A stretch of 64,000 nucleotides of DNA from Dickeya lacustris (lineage in GTDB: Bacteria; Pseudomonadota; Gammaproteobacteria; Enterobacterales; Enterobacteriaceae). Under the pieces are notes generated by a model. The model was not told the origin of the DNA and did no database searches. It was given only the letters and a program-made list of their open reading frames with translations. Location of the stretch: the NCBI RefSeq assembly GCF_029635795.1, contig NZ_CP114280.1:1550001-1614000 (forward strand), written 5' to 3'. How positions within the stretch are numbered: position 1 is the stretch's first letter; the number at the start of each line of letters is the position of its first letter. The translations under genes were made by a program, and so were the position numbers. Shown piece after piece: positions 54,942 through 64,000 of this stretch.

Positions 54942-55461
54942 GTGCCACCTTTTATACGCACTGCGGGCATGACCGATCGCTTTACCGATCACATCAGCAG
55001 CAGTTTATTTATTCCACAACCCGCCGCACTGCTCTTCGATCTCTGGCGAAACCCGAAAACACTGCCTGTATTGATGGAGCATGTCGCCAGGATAGACATT
55101 ATCAATTGACACGGACTCACGCTGGCGCATGAAAGCGCCGCTGGGACAGTACATTGAATGGCAAGCGCGGATTATGGATGAACAACCGGGCCAGTATATT
55201 TACTGGCATTCGTTGCCGGGAGCAAGAATCCCCAATGATGGTCGGCTGACTTTTCGCCCACAGCGTGAGCGCGGCGGTACAGAGGTCACTCTCAGTATTC
55301 GCTTTGAGCCGCCGGGCGGTTTTTTCGGCAAGACCCTCAGCCAAATGTTCCAGTTATTGCCAAAAGAGATGTTACATAAAACGCTCTTGCGCTTTCGCGA
55401 TATGGCTGAAGAATATCGCAATAAGCCGCCGGAGACGGGTTCATCATCCCCCGCACGGTGA
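54942..55461 (+). pseudogene. SRPBCC (polyketide cyclase-like) protein gene with a frameshift
   Basis: GTG at 54942, 8 bases after AAGGAG, opens a frame reading VPPFIRTAGMTDRFTDH, LLFDLWRNPKTLPVLMEHV and then TGA at 55107. The next frame continues at once with DTDSRWRMKAPLGQYIEW, LPGARIPNDGRLTF and ends at 55461. Together the two give the usual ~170-residue SRPBCC protein (ligand-binding helix-grip fold), so one extra base, or two missing, near 55104 breaks the gene. From 55129 alone the product would lack the N-terminal third. Confidence 0.8.
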
Positions 55462-55480
55462 TAACCGCCTGAAAAAACAA

Positions 55481-55507
55481 ACAGGCGAAGGGGTTGCCTT
55501 CGCCTGT
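55481..55507. terminator. hairpin between the SRPBCC gene and cybB
   Basis: A perfect 11-bp stem ACAGGCGAAGG/CCTTCGCCTGT with a 5-nt loop, preceded by A-rich sequence, between convergent genes. A short ATCGATT repeat follows (55513-55535). Confidence 0.65.
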
Positions 55508-55560
55508 TATTGGCATCGATTGACATCGATTAACATCGCTGCCGGATTAGCACTACCGCA

Positions 55561-56094
55561 CTACTTTTTATTCGGCATCATGCGAAGTAAGGTGTCATCA
55601 CGCACCACATAGTGGTGGTATAACGCCGCAATCGCATGCAAACCAATCAGGAAATAGCCCGCATTGGCCAGCAGCTCATGGATTTCCTTCAGGGTGTGGG
55701 TGATATCATCATTCGCCTCAGCAGCGATTGGCATGCTAATCCCAAAAATCGACCAGTCAATGCCACGGTAGTACATCGCCAGGATGCCAAGCAGCGGTAA
55801 CGCAAGGAACATCAGGTACAAAAAGCCGTGCGCGGCATGGGAAGCAATTGAAACCAGTCTTCCGGGTTGCGGCGTGATAGGCGGTGTCGGGTAAATAAAG
55901 CGCACAGCGATACGCAAAATCATCAGCGCCCATACCGCAACGCCACAGCTATAGTGAACCGTAGACATCAGTGCCCGCGCACTGCTCCCACGTGGCGTAA
56001 AACCACGTAACTCCATTGCAGCATAAGTGATAATCACCAACAGCAGCACCAGCCAGTGCAAGGCTATCTGAGATGAATGATATTTGGTCTTCAT
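55561..56094 (-). CDS. cybB: cytochrome b561
   Basis: Di-heme inner-membrane cytochrome of 177 residues with four helices, reported in E. coli as a superoxide:ubiquinone oxidoreductase. Candidate heme ligands are His in IALHWLVLLL, VHYSCGVAVW, SHAAHGFLYLMF and IGLHAIAALYHHY. E. coli CybB is 176 residues. It stands alone, with the next gene 457 bases upstream. Confidence 0.94.
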   Translation of the reverse strand: MKTKYHSSQIALHWLVLLLVIITYAAMELRGFTPRGSSARALMSTVHYSCGVAVWALMILRIAVRFIYPTPPITPQPGRLVSIASHAAHGFLYLMFLALPLLGILAMYYRGIDWSIFGISMPIAAEANDDITHTLKEIHELLANAGYFLIGLHAIAALYHHYVVRDDTLLRMMPNKK

Positions 56095-56352
56095 GGAATT
56101 CCTTCTCTGTATAAACGTACAAAGTATGAACGTACAAACAACATCTTCCCCTTACTTCTATACCGCAGGCAAGGGGGAATGCCAACCGATTGAACACTTG
56201 CCTGCCAGCCGAAACCAGCGCGACATAAGCAGGGTTCGCCTCCAGCCAAACCACGCCAAAGGAAAAAAAGCACCGCTAGCTTAATTTCACAACATTAAGC
56301 CAGCATTAGTTTTAGCCCGACAGCCGTGAATTCCATGATGAGCGATTCAGGC

Positions 56353-56380
56353 AAAAAAAATCCCGCCGGAGTGGGCGGGA
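56353..56380 (-). terminator. minus-strand terminator after the LysE-type gene
   Basis: On minus TCCCGCC-CACTCC-GGCGGGA is followed by eight U. It lies 172 bases beyond the exporter gene, so it ends either that transcript or a separate small RNA. Confidence 0.75.
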
Positions 56381-56551
56381 AACATAACAATTCTCTGACA
56401 GGGATGAATAACACAACATCAACAAGGGTTGAGACAAACATTACCAGCTGCTGTGTATAGAACTGTCATCCGTCAGTAAGGTTGATTCGCGGGTTGTAAG
56501 TCGAATTTGACAGCTGTCACACTCTCCCAAACAAGGCTACGCGAAACAGGA

Positions 56552-57190
56552 TTACCGCTTTCCCTCGCTGAGTATGCGCACCGCCAGCGTAGCCAGAACC
56601 GTGCCCATGACCCCGCGTTGAAGCTGCTGCCAGCGAGGGCGCGCAGCCAGAAAAACCGCGATATATCCGGCCATCATCACCAGTGTGGCATTCACCGAGA
56701 TGCTGATGACGATTTGCGTGAACCCAAGCAAAAGGGACTGCGCCAGCACGTCGCCCTGTTCTGGATGAATAAATTGCGGCAACAGTGACAAATACAGTAC
56801 GGCGGCTTTGGGATTGAGCAGGTTTGTCACGCACCCCATAACAAACAGACGGCGGTCACTGTCCGGCTGCAACGTGCGCAGTTGCAAAGGGGAGCCCTTA
56901 GCGCGTAACGCTTGCCAGGCAAGCCACAGCAGATAAACCGCCCCCGCAATGCGCAGAGCATCATAGGCCATGGGTACGGCCATCACTAGCGCGGTAATCC
57001 CCAATGCCGCCGCCAGCATGTAACACAAAAACCCCAGCCCCACTCCGGCCAGCGAGAGCAGGCCTGCTCGCCGCCCCTGACACAGGGTGCGAGAAAGCAG
57101 GTAGACCATATTAGGCCCAGGCGTTAACACCAGGCCCAAAGCAATTGCGGCAAACGGCACTAACTGCGACAGACTGATCATCTCGCTCAC
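56552..57190 (-). CDS. LysE/RhtB family amino-acid exporter
   Basis: Inner-membrane exporter of 212 residues with about six helices. The family signature GLVLTPGPNMVYLLSRTL is near the N-terminus and the mid-protein GCVTNLLNPKAAVLYLSLLPQF is typical of RhtB proteins. The substrate cannot be told; the family exports neutral or basic amino acids and homoserine lactones. It lies 14 bases after an unknown gene in the same transcript. Confidence 0.92.
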   Translation of the reverse strand: MSEMISLSQLVPFAAIALGLVLTPGPNMVYLLSRTLCQGRRAGLLSLAGVGLGFLCYMLAAALGITALVMAVPMAYDALRIAGAVYLLWLAWQALRAKGSPLQLRTLQPDSDRRLFVMGCVTNLLNPKAAVLYLSLLPQFIHPEQGDVLAQSLLLGFTQIVISISVNATLVMMAGYIAVFLAARPRWQQLQRGVMGTVLATLAVRILSEGKR

Positions 57191-57204
57191 CTCCCTAAGT
57201 GCGA

Positions 57205-57858
57205 TTACTCTTGTGGCGGGTAGTGATAATCCCAGCGGAAAAACCCATGCTCCTGAAATGCGCCGGACAACAGCGACTGCTTACGGGTTTTGACATAGTT
57301 TGGCGGCGGACACGTCACATTGCACATCCAATAACCGGGGAACCAGGTTCCCATGCCAGGCAGTGCAGCCATTTCCGCATCCAGCGGGTTTAATTCCGGC
57401 AGCGAATAGTAAACGAACTCGCCGATGGAGTGCTCTACCCACTCTTCGGCATTGCCTGATTCAGCCAGCGGATTAGGGTGCAACGGCGAGCTGGCCAGAC
57501 TGACAAACTCTTTCACGTGATTCATCGACCAGCCACAAAACTCCAGCGAACGCTGACGCTCTGACATCTCGAACAGCCTATCGACCGAAAGGGCGGGTAA
57601 AGGGTCAGGCTGGTCGGGAAAGAACTCATTGTGTTTTTGCAGACTGAGCAGCAAATAAGACGCGACTAATGCCCCAAGTTGATGAATCACCAATGCCGGA
57701 TGCTCACCGGCTCCTCCCCCGATAATCAGATTATCAGGCGTACAGGAAAAATCCTCGGCGCCCCAGGGGGAATCCGTCACGTCTTCGAGAGGATGGTAAA
57801 TGGGCAATCCATTCAAAAAACCCACCAGCTCGTGTTTAATGGTATCGATATAGCTCAT
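57205..57858 (-). CDS. conserved-looking protein of unknown function
   Basis: I do not recognise this family. The 217 residues lack a signal peptide or membrane segment. Acidic, rich in Pro, Trp and Tyr; notable parts are LIIGGGAGEHPALVIHQLGALVASYLLL, LPGMGTWFPGYWMCNVTCPPPNYVKTRKQ and FFRWDYHYPPQE at the end. The WMCNVTCPPP segment has two Cys that could bind metal. It is 14 bases upstream of the LysE-type exporter gene, so it may make, sense or modify the exported molecule; this is inference. Confidence 0.75.
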   Translation of the reverse strand: MSYIDTIKHELVGFLNGLPIYHPLEDVTDSPWGAEDFSCTPDNLIIGGGAGEHPALVIHQLGALVASYLLLSLQKHNEFFPDQPDPLPALSVDRLFEMSERQRSLEFCGWSMNHVKEFVSLASSPLHPNPLAESGNAEEWVEHSIGEFVYYSLPELNPLDAEMAALPGMGTWFPGYWMCNVTCPPPNYVKTRKQSLLSGAFQEHGFFRWDYHYPPQE

Positions 57859-59075
<1,217 letters not shown>

Positions 59076-59104
59076 TCGCCGCCTTACCATCGCGATTTGA
59101 CCGA

Positions 59105-59143
59105 ATGCTCTGACGGGGTATGACGATGACCCCCGCAGAGCAT
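59105..59143 (+). terminator. hairpin after budC
   Basis: ATGCTCTG-A-CGGGG (59105-59118) pairs with CCCCG-CAGAGCAT (59131-59143), leaving a bulged A and a 12-nt loop. No U-tract follows. Confidence 0.45.
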
Positions 59144-59174
59144 CATCAGACGGGCATCATGCCCCGCCTCCCGT

Positions 59175-59204
59175 CTCATCCCTGCTCATCCCTGCTCATC
59201 CCTG
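59175..59204 (+). repeat. 10-bp unit repeated three times
   Basis: CTCATCCCTG occurs three times in tandem, followed by a partial CTCA copy. Confidence 0.75.
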
Positions 59205-59573
59205 CTCAGTCCACTCCCGGTTGTATTATCAGCTATGTTGTCTGAGAGCGGGTTCACTGTTCTTACTTTTACCCTACTCTGAGTATGCCTATTAATTCGA
59301 TAGAGATAACTGCGCTTTGCTGAACCCATAAAACCGTTACAGTAACCGCGTTGCCATGATGCCTGACAAGGCGGCACGCAACCGGTGCAGGCGTTTTTCA
59401 CCGTCCATTTCATAGAAAAACACGCTTTTCTCCCATGAGGTGAGATGAAGCGGCCCAATAGACGGATAACGATAGACTTTCTCTGCTGATGGCTTTTCGC
59501 CATACGGTGGACACGGACTCACAGCAATACCCACCCCTATTGTTGTTTACTTACATGGAAGATAAGGAAAGTT
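59205..59573. other. intergenic region before the catalase gene
   Basis: On minus, short open frames (59337-59534, and 59186-59503 in another frame) run here without a good ribosome site. One contains protein-like PLHLTSWEKSVFFYEMDGEK. I cannot assign it; it may be a remnant or chance. The catalase ribosome site AAGGAAAG lies at the right end. Confidence 0.35.
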
Positions 59574-61121
59574 ATGAGCAATCACACTGCGACCTCCCGC
59601 CCCAATCGTGCGAAAAAACCACGCATTGCATTGATGGCGCTGCTGCTTGCTGGCAGCGTACAGGCTGACACATTGACGCGAGATAACGGCGCGCCTGTCG
59701 GCGATAACCAAAACTCGCAGACCGCAGGCGCCAACGGCCCGGTACTGCTACAAGATGTGCAGCTGTTACAAAAATTGCAGCGCTTTGACCGGGAGCGTAT
59801 TCCTGAACGCGTTGTACACGCACGGGGAACCGGCGCACATGGCGAATTCACCGCCAGCGATGACCTCACAGACCTGAGCCGCGCCGAGGTCTTCAAAAAA
59901 GGCACGAAAACGCCGGTATTTGTACGTTTCTCCAGTGTCGTACACGGCAATCATTCACCTGAAACGTTGCGTGACCCACGTGGCTTTGCCACCAAGTTCT
60001 ACACAACACAAGGTAATTGGGATCTGGTCGGTAATAATTTCCCCACCTTTTTTATTCGTGACGCGATTAAATTCCCGGATATGGTGCATGCCTTCAAGCC
60101 CGACCCACGCACCAATCAGGACAATGATGGCCGCCGCTTTGACTTTTTCTCCCACGTACCGGAAGCCATTAGAACGTTAACACTGCTCTACTCCAATGAG
60201 GGGACGCCAGCCAGTTATCGCCACATGGACGGCAACAGTGTTCATGCCTATAAGTTGGTGAATGCCAAAGGCGAAGTGCATTACGTGAAATTCCACTGGA
60301 AAACATTGCAGGGCGTGAAGAACCTCGACCCTAAACAGGTCGAGGAGGTACAAGGCAAAGATTACAGCCACATGACCAACGATTTGGTGGCAGCCATTGC
60401 GCGGGGAGATTACCCGAAGTGGGATCTGTATATTCAGGTGCTGACCCCGCAGGAACTGCAAAAATTTGATTTCGACCCGCTGGATGCCACCAAAGTCTGG
60501 CCTGGGGTGCCGGAGCGTAAAATCGGCCAGATGGTGCTAAACAAAAACCCGGATAATTTCTTTCAGGAAACCGAGCAGGTAGCCATGGCTCCGGCTAATC
60601 TGGTGCCTGGCATCGAACCCTCTGAAGACCGCCTGTTACAAGGCCGTTTGTTCTCCTACGCCGACACGCAAATGTATCGTCTGGGGGCCAACGGCTTAAC
60701 GCTGCCGATTAATGCGCCGTTAAAACCCGCCAATAACGTCAATCAGGACGGTAGCCTGAACAGCGGCCACAGCCAGAATAAAGGCGTGAACTACCAGCCA
60801 AGTCGCCTCTATCCACGCGAAGAGCTGGCGTCAGCGCGCTATAGCCAGGCAACCCTGAGCGGCACGACCCAACAGCGAAAAATTCAGAAAGAGCAGAATT
60901 TTAAACAGACGGGCGAGCTGTATCGCTCATACAGCGCTAAAGATCAGGACGATCTGGTAAAAAGCCTCGGCTCGGCGCTGGCATTGGCGGATAACGAGAG
61001 CAAACACATTATGCTGTCTTATTTCTACAAAGCCGATGCTACCTACGGCACCCGGCTGACTACTGTCGCCAACGGCTCGTTGGATAAAGTCCAGGCACTG
61101 GCGGGCAAACTCACCGAGTAA
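59574..61121 (+). CDS. katB: periplasmic catalase KatB
   Basis: Clade III-type monofunctional heme catalase, 515 residues, exported. The signal peptide has a long basic n-region and ends near SVQA. Catalytic His is in VVHARGTGAHGEF and Asn in DLVGNNFPTFFIRD; the proximal heme Tyr is in RLFSYADTQMYR. Length and signal peptide resemble Pseudomonas KatB. It is followed by an ankyrin protein gene, as katB is by ankB in P. aeruginosa, though a hairpin lies between them. Confidence 0.92.
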   Translation: MSNHTATSRPNRAKKPRIALMALLLAGSVQADTLTRDNGAPVGDNQNSQTAGANGPVLLQDVQLLQKLQRFDRERIPERVVHARGTGAHGEFTASDDLTDLSRAEVFKKGTKTPVFVRFSSVVHGNHSPETLRDPRGFATKFYTTQGNWDLVGNNFPTFFIRDAIKFPDMVHAFKPDPRTNQDNDGRRFDFFSHVPEAIRTLTLLYSNEGTPASYRHMDGNSVHAYKLVNAKGEVHYVKFHWKTLQGVKNLDPKQVEEVQGKDYSHMTNDLVAAIARGDYPKWDLYIQVLTPQELQKFDFDPLDATKVWPGVPERKIGQMVLNKNPDNFFQETEQVAMAPANLVPGIEPSEDRLLQGRLFSYADTQMYRLGANGLTLPINAPLKPANNVNQDGSLNSGHSQNKGVNYQPSRLYPREELASARYSQATLSGTTQQRKIQKEQNFKQTGELYRSYSAKDQDDLVKSLGSALALADNESKHIMLSYFYKADATYGTRLTTVANGSLDKVQALAGKLTE

Positions 61122-61140
61122 CGCACTGCCGCCCCACCCG

Positions 61141-61184
61141 ACCATGCCATTCGCCCACGTGTGCGCAATGGCATGGTTTGTTTA
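61141..61184 (+). terminator. terminator between katB and ankB
   Basis: A perfect 11-bp stem ACCATGCCATT/AATGGCATGGT (61141-61151 and 61167-61177) with T-rich TTGTTTAT behind. Readthrough to ankB would be reduced. Confidence 0.7.
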
Positions 61185-61226
61185 TGACAACACGCGCACC
61201 TCTAACATGATAAAGGAACTATCATT

Positions 61227-61820
61227 ATGAAACCGCTGTTACCATTCGCTCTGCTGCTGGTGCTGACCTCAGCGCTGGCGCAGCTTCCCCCCTCTCAACC
61301 CACCGTCCCCGTACACGCGCAGCCCACATCGCCTGCCCCCGCAGCCGCACACGACGAGCAAGCGCTACAGGCGCAGTTAAACCGTTACTTATGGGATGCG
61401 GCGCGCAGCGGTAACAATGCCATGATGGCAGAGTTCATCCGTGCCGGTTATAACCTGAATACGGCAGACGAAAAGGGGTACAGCGCGGTTATTCTTGCCG
61501 CCTATCACGGCCACGATGACACGCTGGCGTTGCTACTGGCTCATGGCGCAGACCCCTGCCAGCAGGATAAGCGCGGCAATACGGCATTAATGGGCGCGAT
61601 TTTCAAAGGGGAGCTCAAGATAGCCCAGCGTTTGATGGCCGCTACGTGTAACCCAAATCTGCGCAACCACGTCGGGCAAACCGCTGCCATGTATGCCTCT
61701 TTATTTCAACGCAGCGAGATCCTCACTGCATTACAGGCAAAAGGCGCAGACCTGAGCGCCACAGATGCCTTTGGCAACAGTGTGCACACGCTGGGGCAAG
61801 GGGAGGTACGCGGGCATTAG
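61227..61820 (+). CDS. ankB: exported ankyrin-repeat protein AnkB
   Basis: A 197-residue protein with a signal peptide ending near SALAQ, a Pro-rich linker, then four ankyrin repeats (for example NTADEKGYSAVILAAYHGHDDTLALLLAHGAD and KRGNTALMGAIFKGELKIAQRLM). In P. aeruginosa the AnkB homologue is needed for full KatB activity in the periplasm. The pairing with katB supports the same role. Confidence 0.88.
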   Translation: MKPLLPFALLLVLTSALAQLPPSQPTVPVHAQPTSPAPAAAHDEQALQAQLNRYLWDAARSGNNAMMAEFIRAGYNLNTADEKGYSAVILAAYHGHDDTLALLLAHGADPCQQDKRGNTALMGAIFKGELKIAQRLMAATCNPNLRNHVGQTAAMYASLFQRSEILTALQAKGADLSATDAFGNSVHTLGQGEVRGH

Positions 61821-61871
61821 TTTTTTTACATTATGCGCGCTGTCTCGAAAGAGTGAGCACCGTATCAACAA

Positions 61872-61903
61872 CACGCCCCGACAGACATCACTGGCGGGGC
61901 GTG
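61872..61903 (-). terminator. hairpin after the mgtS-like gene
   Basis: A 9-bp stem CACGCCCCG/CGGGGCGTG with a 14-nt loop, followed on minus by TTGTTGATA. It lies 31 bases past the small gene. Confidence 0.5.
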
Positions 61904-61934
61904 CAAAGGTGACAGTATTTGTGCCTGTTGATGT

Positions 61935-62030
61935 TTAGTCATTCCATCGCGGGCTGAGAAATGCGGCCAGAAACCCGGGAATGACAATTACTGCCAGCAC
62001 AGCAAGATAAACAGAGATGGGTTCAAACAT
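61935..62030 (-). CDS. mgtS: MgtS-like 31-residue membrane protein
   Basis: A small gene in an otherwise empty interval, with a strong AGGAGG 7-8 bases before the ATG. The product begins MFEPISVYLAVLAVIVI and ends GFLAAFLSPRWND: one membrane helix. E. coli MgtS has the same 31 residues with conserved AVL, GFLAA, S and the W(N/D)D end. E. coli MgtS stabilises the Mg2+ importer MgtA and acts on PitA when Mg2+ is low. The similarity is from memory, not computed. Confidence 0.82.
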   Translation of the reverse strand: MFEPISVYLAVLAVIVIPGFLAAFLSPRWND

Positions 62031-62403
62031 CGCGTCCTCCTGTGGTCACATCATGTAAAAGTGTTCACCTTCCAACCACTATTGCAGCCCTATTGCCTGC
62101 GGTGAATGGGTACGCCGATGCCCCGCTTCACTACATGCACTGTTGCATCACTCATTCATCATATCGGTCGAAAGTTAAACAAACATTAATATTGCACGCG
62201 CAATATCCGTGACCGAACGGCATAAAAAGCGTAACGCCAGTCACGTTATCTTGATGCTACATGCAGCAACGTCATGCTAAGTATGGCGGGGGAGAAAAAA
62301 CGGAAAGTTATGTCAGCGACAGCCAGCAAGTGTGCATAACACGCAGTAAAGATGAAAAATCGTTTGAGAATCAGCCAAACACGCGCGAACACGTCATTAT
62401 GTG
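62031..62403. other. intergenic region upstream of the mgtS-like gene
   Basis: 373 bases between the convergent AraC-type gene end and the small gene. No supported ORF. The mgtS promoter must lie here on minus; a PhoP box was looked for but not convincingly found. Confidence 0.4.
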
Positions 62404-63270
62404 TTACGGCTCGCCCTCGCCCAGCGGACATCCATCACGTAATGCGGACGGCAACACCCCGAAACGACGGCGAAACGCCGCCGTAAATTTACTGTGAGAT
62501 TCATAGCCAACATCTCTGGCAATGGCAGCAACCGAGCGATGTGATGACTGCAATAACACCATGGCCGCTTCCAGCCGGGTTTCACGCACACAGGCGGCAA
62601 TGGTGCTGGCTTCTTGCGCCAGCCGCCGGTTCAGGGTGCTCGGCGTACTGGAAAGCGCCTGCGCCACCCGCGTTACCGACCAGTCATCATGGGGGCGCTG
62701 CGCCACCAGCCGCCGCACCCGCTCACGCCAGCTCAAAACGCTCGGCGGTGTCAACACTATCGCCGCTTGCTCGGCCAGCACCAATAGCACCTCCATCACA
62801 CGATGCTCGCGTAACGCAGCGGAACAGCGCTCATCGGCAAGGGCATCGGCGGCACGTAAAAACGTCTCCTGCATCTGGGCGCTGTTTGTCACACGGGCAA
62901 AACTGCGCACCGCAGGCAGTGCGGCGAAGTGGCCAAATTGCTGATAAAAGTGCGTGAGGGTTTCCGGTTGCAGATTCAGTACCCGGGCGACATAGCGCCC
63001 TTGCGGGGCCGGGTCATTCACCACATCCCATTGCGTGCCGCGCGGCAGGATAAAGCACTCACCGGCTGAAAACGCGCAGCGCCCTTGCGGGGCAAGCAAC
63101 TGCTTTGTGCCCGATAACACCAGCCCAATCAAATCGGCGCGCATCACCACTGTGCGCAGCACATACTGATTCCGCGCCACAATCTGGTGTGATAACGCCA
63201 GAGGCGCAGACAATGTCAGCCCCGCTGTTCCGGTATCCGCTGGCGCGATAAGCGTGGTGTTGATGGTCAT
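62404..63270 (-). CDS. AraC family transcriptional regulator
   Basis: A 288-residue regulator: an N-terminal cupin-like sensing part (SAGECFILPRGTQWDVV near 95-110) and a C-terminal double helix-turn-helix (WSVTRVAQALSSTPSTLNRRLAQE, then SVAAIARDVGYESHSKFTAAFRRRFGVLPS, the AraC signature). The start is taken at 63270 (MTINTTLIAP); the frame is open a further 85 codons without homology. Divergent from the PEBP gene, which it may control. Ligand unknown. Confidence 0.88.
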   Translation of the reverse strand: MTINTTLIAPADTGTAGLTLSAPLALSHQIVARNQYVLRTVVMRADLIGLVLSGTKQLLAPQGRCAFSAGECFILPRGTQWDVVNDPAPQGRYVARVLNLQPETLTHFYQQFGHFAALPAVRSFARVTNSAQMQETFLRAADALADERCSAALREHRVMEVLLVLAEQAAIVLTPPSVLSWRERVRRLVAQRPHDDWSVTRVAQALSSTPSTLNRRLAQEASTIAACVRETRLEAAMVLLQSSHRSVAAIARDVGYESHSKFTAAFRRRFGVLPSALRDGCPLGEGEP

Positions 63271-63406
63271 AACGTATCCGTGGTGGAAATGGAGCAGAGG
63301 TTGCGCCGTCTGGAGCACCGCGCGTCGCTGACACCGGTTACAGTGATGAACGACAAGACGCCTACCTTTAAGCGGCAAGCCTACCATGAGACACAGGAAA
63401 ATCGAT

Positions 63407-63982
63407 ATGAAAAGAGAGTTACGCGCTGGGGTTATCGCAGCCGCCTTGCTGTGCGGATCGCCGCTGGCCACCGCAGAGGCCAGTACATTAACCTTATCAA
63501 GTCCGGCTATCGCGCCAAAGAGCACACTGCCAAAACGCTTTGAAGCCGACAGCTTCGGCTGTCAGGGTGAGAACCAGTCACCGGCGCTTCACTGGCAAGG
63601 TGCCCCCGCTGGCACGCAGAGCTTCGCTGTCACCGTCTATGACCCGGATGCCCCGACCGGGTCGGGCTGGTGGCACTGGATGGTGATTAACATTCCGGCC
63701 TCCGTCAATCAGTTGGCCGATAATGCCGGTGAAGCGGGTGGCAAGCGCCTGCCCGATGGCGCTCGTCAGTTGCGTATTGATTATGGCGTGGAAGCCTGGG
63801 GCGGTGTCTGCCCGCCGCCGGGAGATAAGCCGCACCGCTATATCTTCACCGTTTACGCGCTGAAAACGCCGACACTGGATATCCCCAAAGAGGCTAATCC
63901 GGCGCTCGGCGGGTACATGATAAACGCCAACACGTTGGCTAAAGCCAGTTTTACCGCCTATTACAGCCGCGCGGCCAAATAA
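63407..63982 (+). CDS. periplasmic PEBP (YbhB/YbcL) family protein
   Basis: Phosphatidylethanolamine-binding-protein fold. From the ATG at 63407 (CAGGAAA 8 bases upstream) it has 191 residues with a signal peptide ending near TAEA. The PEBP core has ENQSPALHWQGAPAGTQSFAVTVYDPDAPTGSGWWHWMVINIP, followed by WGGVCPPPGDKPHRYIFTVYAL. It is similar to E. coli YbcL, which is periplasmic; function unknown. An in-frame ATG at 63386 lies before the signal. Confidence 0.93.
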   Translation: MKRELRAGVIAAALLCGSPLATAEASTLTLSSPAIAPKSTLPKRFEADSFGCQGENQSPALHWQGAPAGTQSFAVTVYDPDAPTGSGWWHWMVINIPASVNQLADNAGEAGGKRLPDGARQLRIDYGVEAWGGVCPPPGDKPHRYIFTVYALKTPTLDIPKEANPALGGYMINANTLAKASFTAYYSRAAK

Positions 63983-64000
63983 GGGAGCCGCTGTCTGCAA

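Noticed and set aside
57205..57858. Acetolactate decarboxylase (BudA), suspected because budC is nearby
   Set aside because: The protein lacks the BudA His cluster and sequence pattern. It is on the opposite strand to budC and coupled to an exporter instead.
59186..59534. Two overlapping minus-strand frames before katB
   Set aside because: No ribosome site, no recognised family, and two frames compete over the same bases. Kept only as a note on the intergenic region.
62031..62300. PhoP box for the mgtS-like gene
   Set aside because: AT-rich GTTT repeats near 62170-62200 (minus) do not form two correctly spaced GTTTA half-sites.

Overview
The window is chromosomal DNA of an enterobacterium (Gammaproteobacteria, Enterobacterales). 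Most proteins align over nearly their full length with E. coli K-12 counterparts from memory. Blocks of gene order are also E. coli-like: panBCD, yadHG-can-hpt, speE-speD, dnaQ/rnhA-yafS-gloB-mltD, clpB-yfiH-rluD/bamD-raiA-pheA/tyrA-aroF, rpsP-rimM-trmD-rplS, alaS-recX-recA-pncC. A dlt cluster, a butanediol dehydrogenase and a katB-ankB pair point, by inference only, to a soft-rot type Pectobacteriaceae (Dickeya/Musicola/Pectobacterium-like). I cannot fix the genus.

Layout. 0-12 kb: pantothenate operon, YadGH ABC exporter, carbonic anhydrase, hpt, a GNAT, a small secreted Pro-rich protein, an iron-type ABC importer without a binding protein, then yacC and speED. 12-16.5 kb: tRNA-Asp, dnaQ/rnhA, yafS, gloB, mltD. 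16.5-20.9 kb: a five-gene dlt operon (dltD-dltX-dltB-dltA-dltC) of AT-richer character; dltX is a 40-codon gene found by reading the gap. 21.4-27.3 kb: a complete rRNA operon on the minus strand (16S-Ile-Ala-23S-5S-Thr-5S-Asp). Its left flank is that of E. coli rrnH and its right flank that of rrnG, so it sits on a rearrangement junction.

27.4-46.6 kb: housekeeping genes, with heat-shock control (clpB), a CRP-type promoter (raiA), pheL attenuation and TyrR boxes (aroF). The sRNA MicA lies between luxS and gshA. 46.9-53.3 kb: tRNA-Arg x3 and tRNA-Ser, csrA, alaS, recX, recA (its acidic tail is cut off by an apparent frameshift) and pncC.

53.3-64 kb: an accessory stretch. It holds a GNAT, an 850-bp gene-free region with three minus-strand terminator hairpins (two in a ~166-bp tandem duplication; candidate sRNA genes), a frameshifted SRPBCC gene, cybB, a LysE-type exporter with an unknown partner, budC, periplasmic catalase and ankyrin protein, an unannotated 31-codon MgtS homologue, an AraC-type regulator and a periplasmic PEBP protein.

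The most interesting points are the Gram-negative dlt operon with its DltX micro-gene and altered active-site residues, the recA frameshift, the tandem sRNA-like array, the MgtS homologue and the hybrid rrn flanks. No IS element, prophage or CRISPR array was seen.
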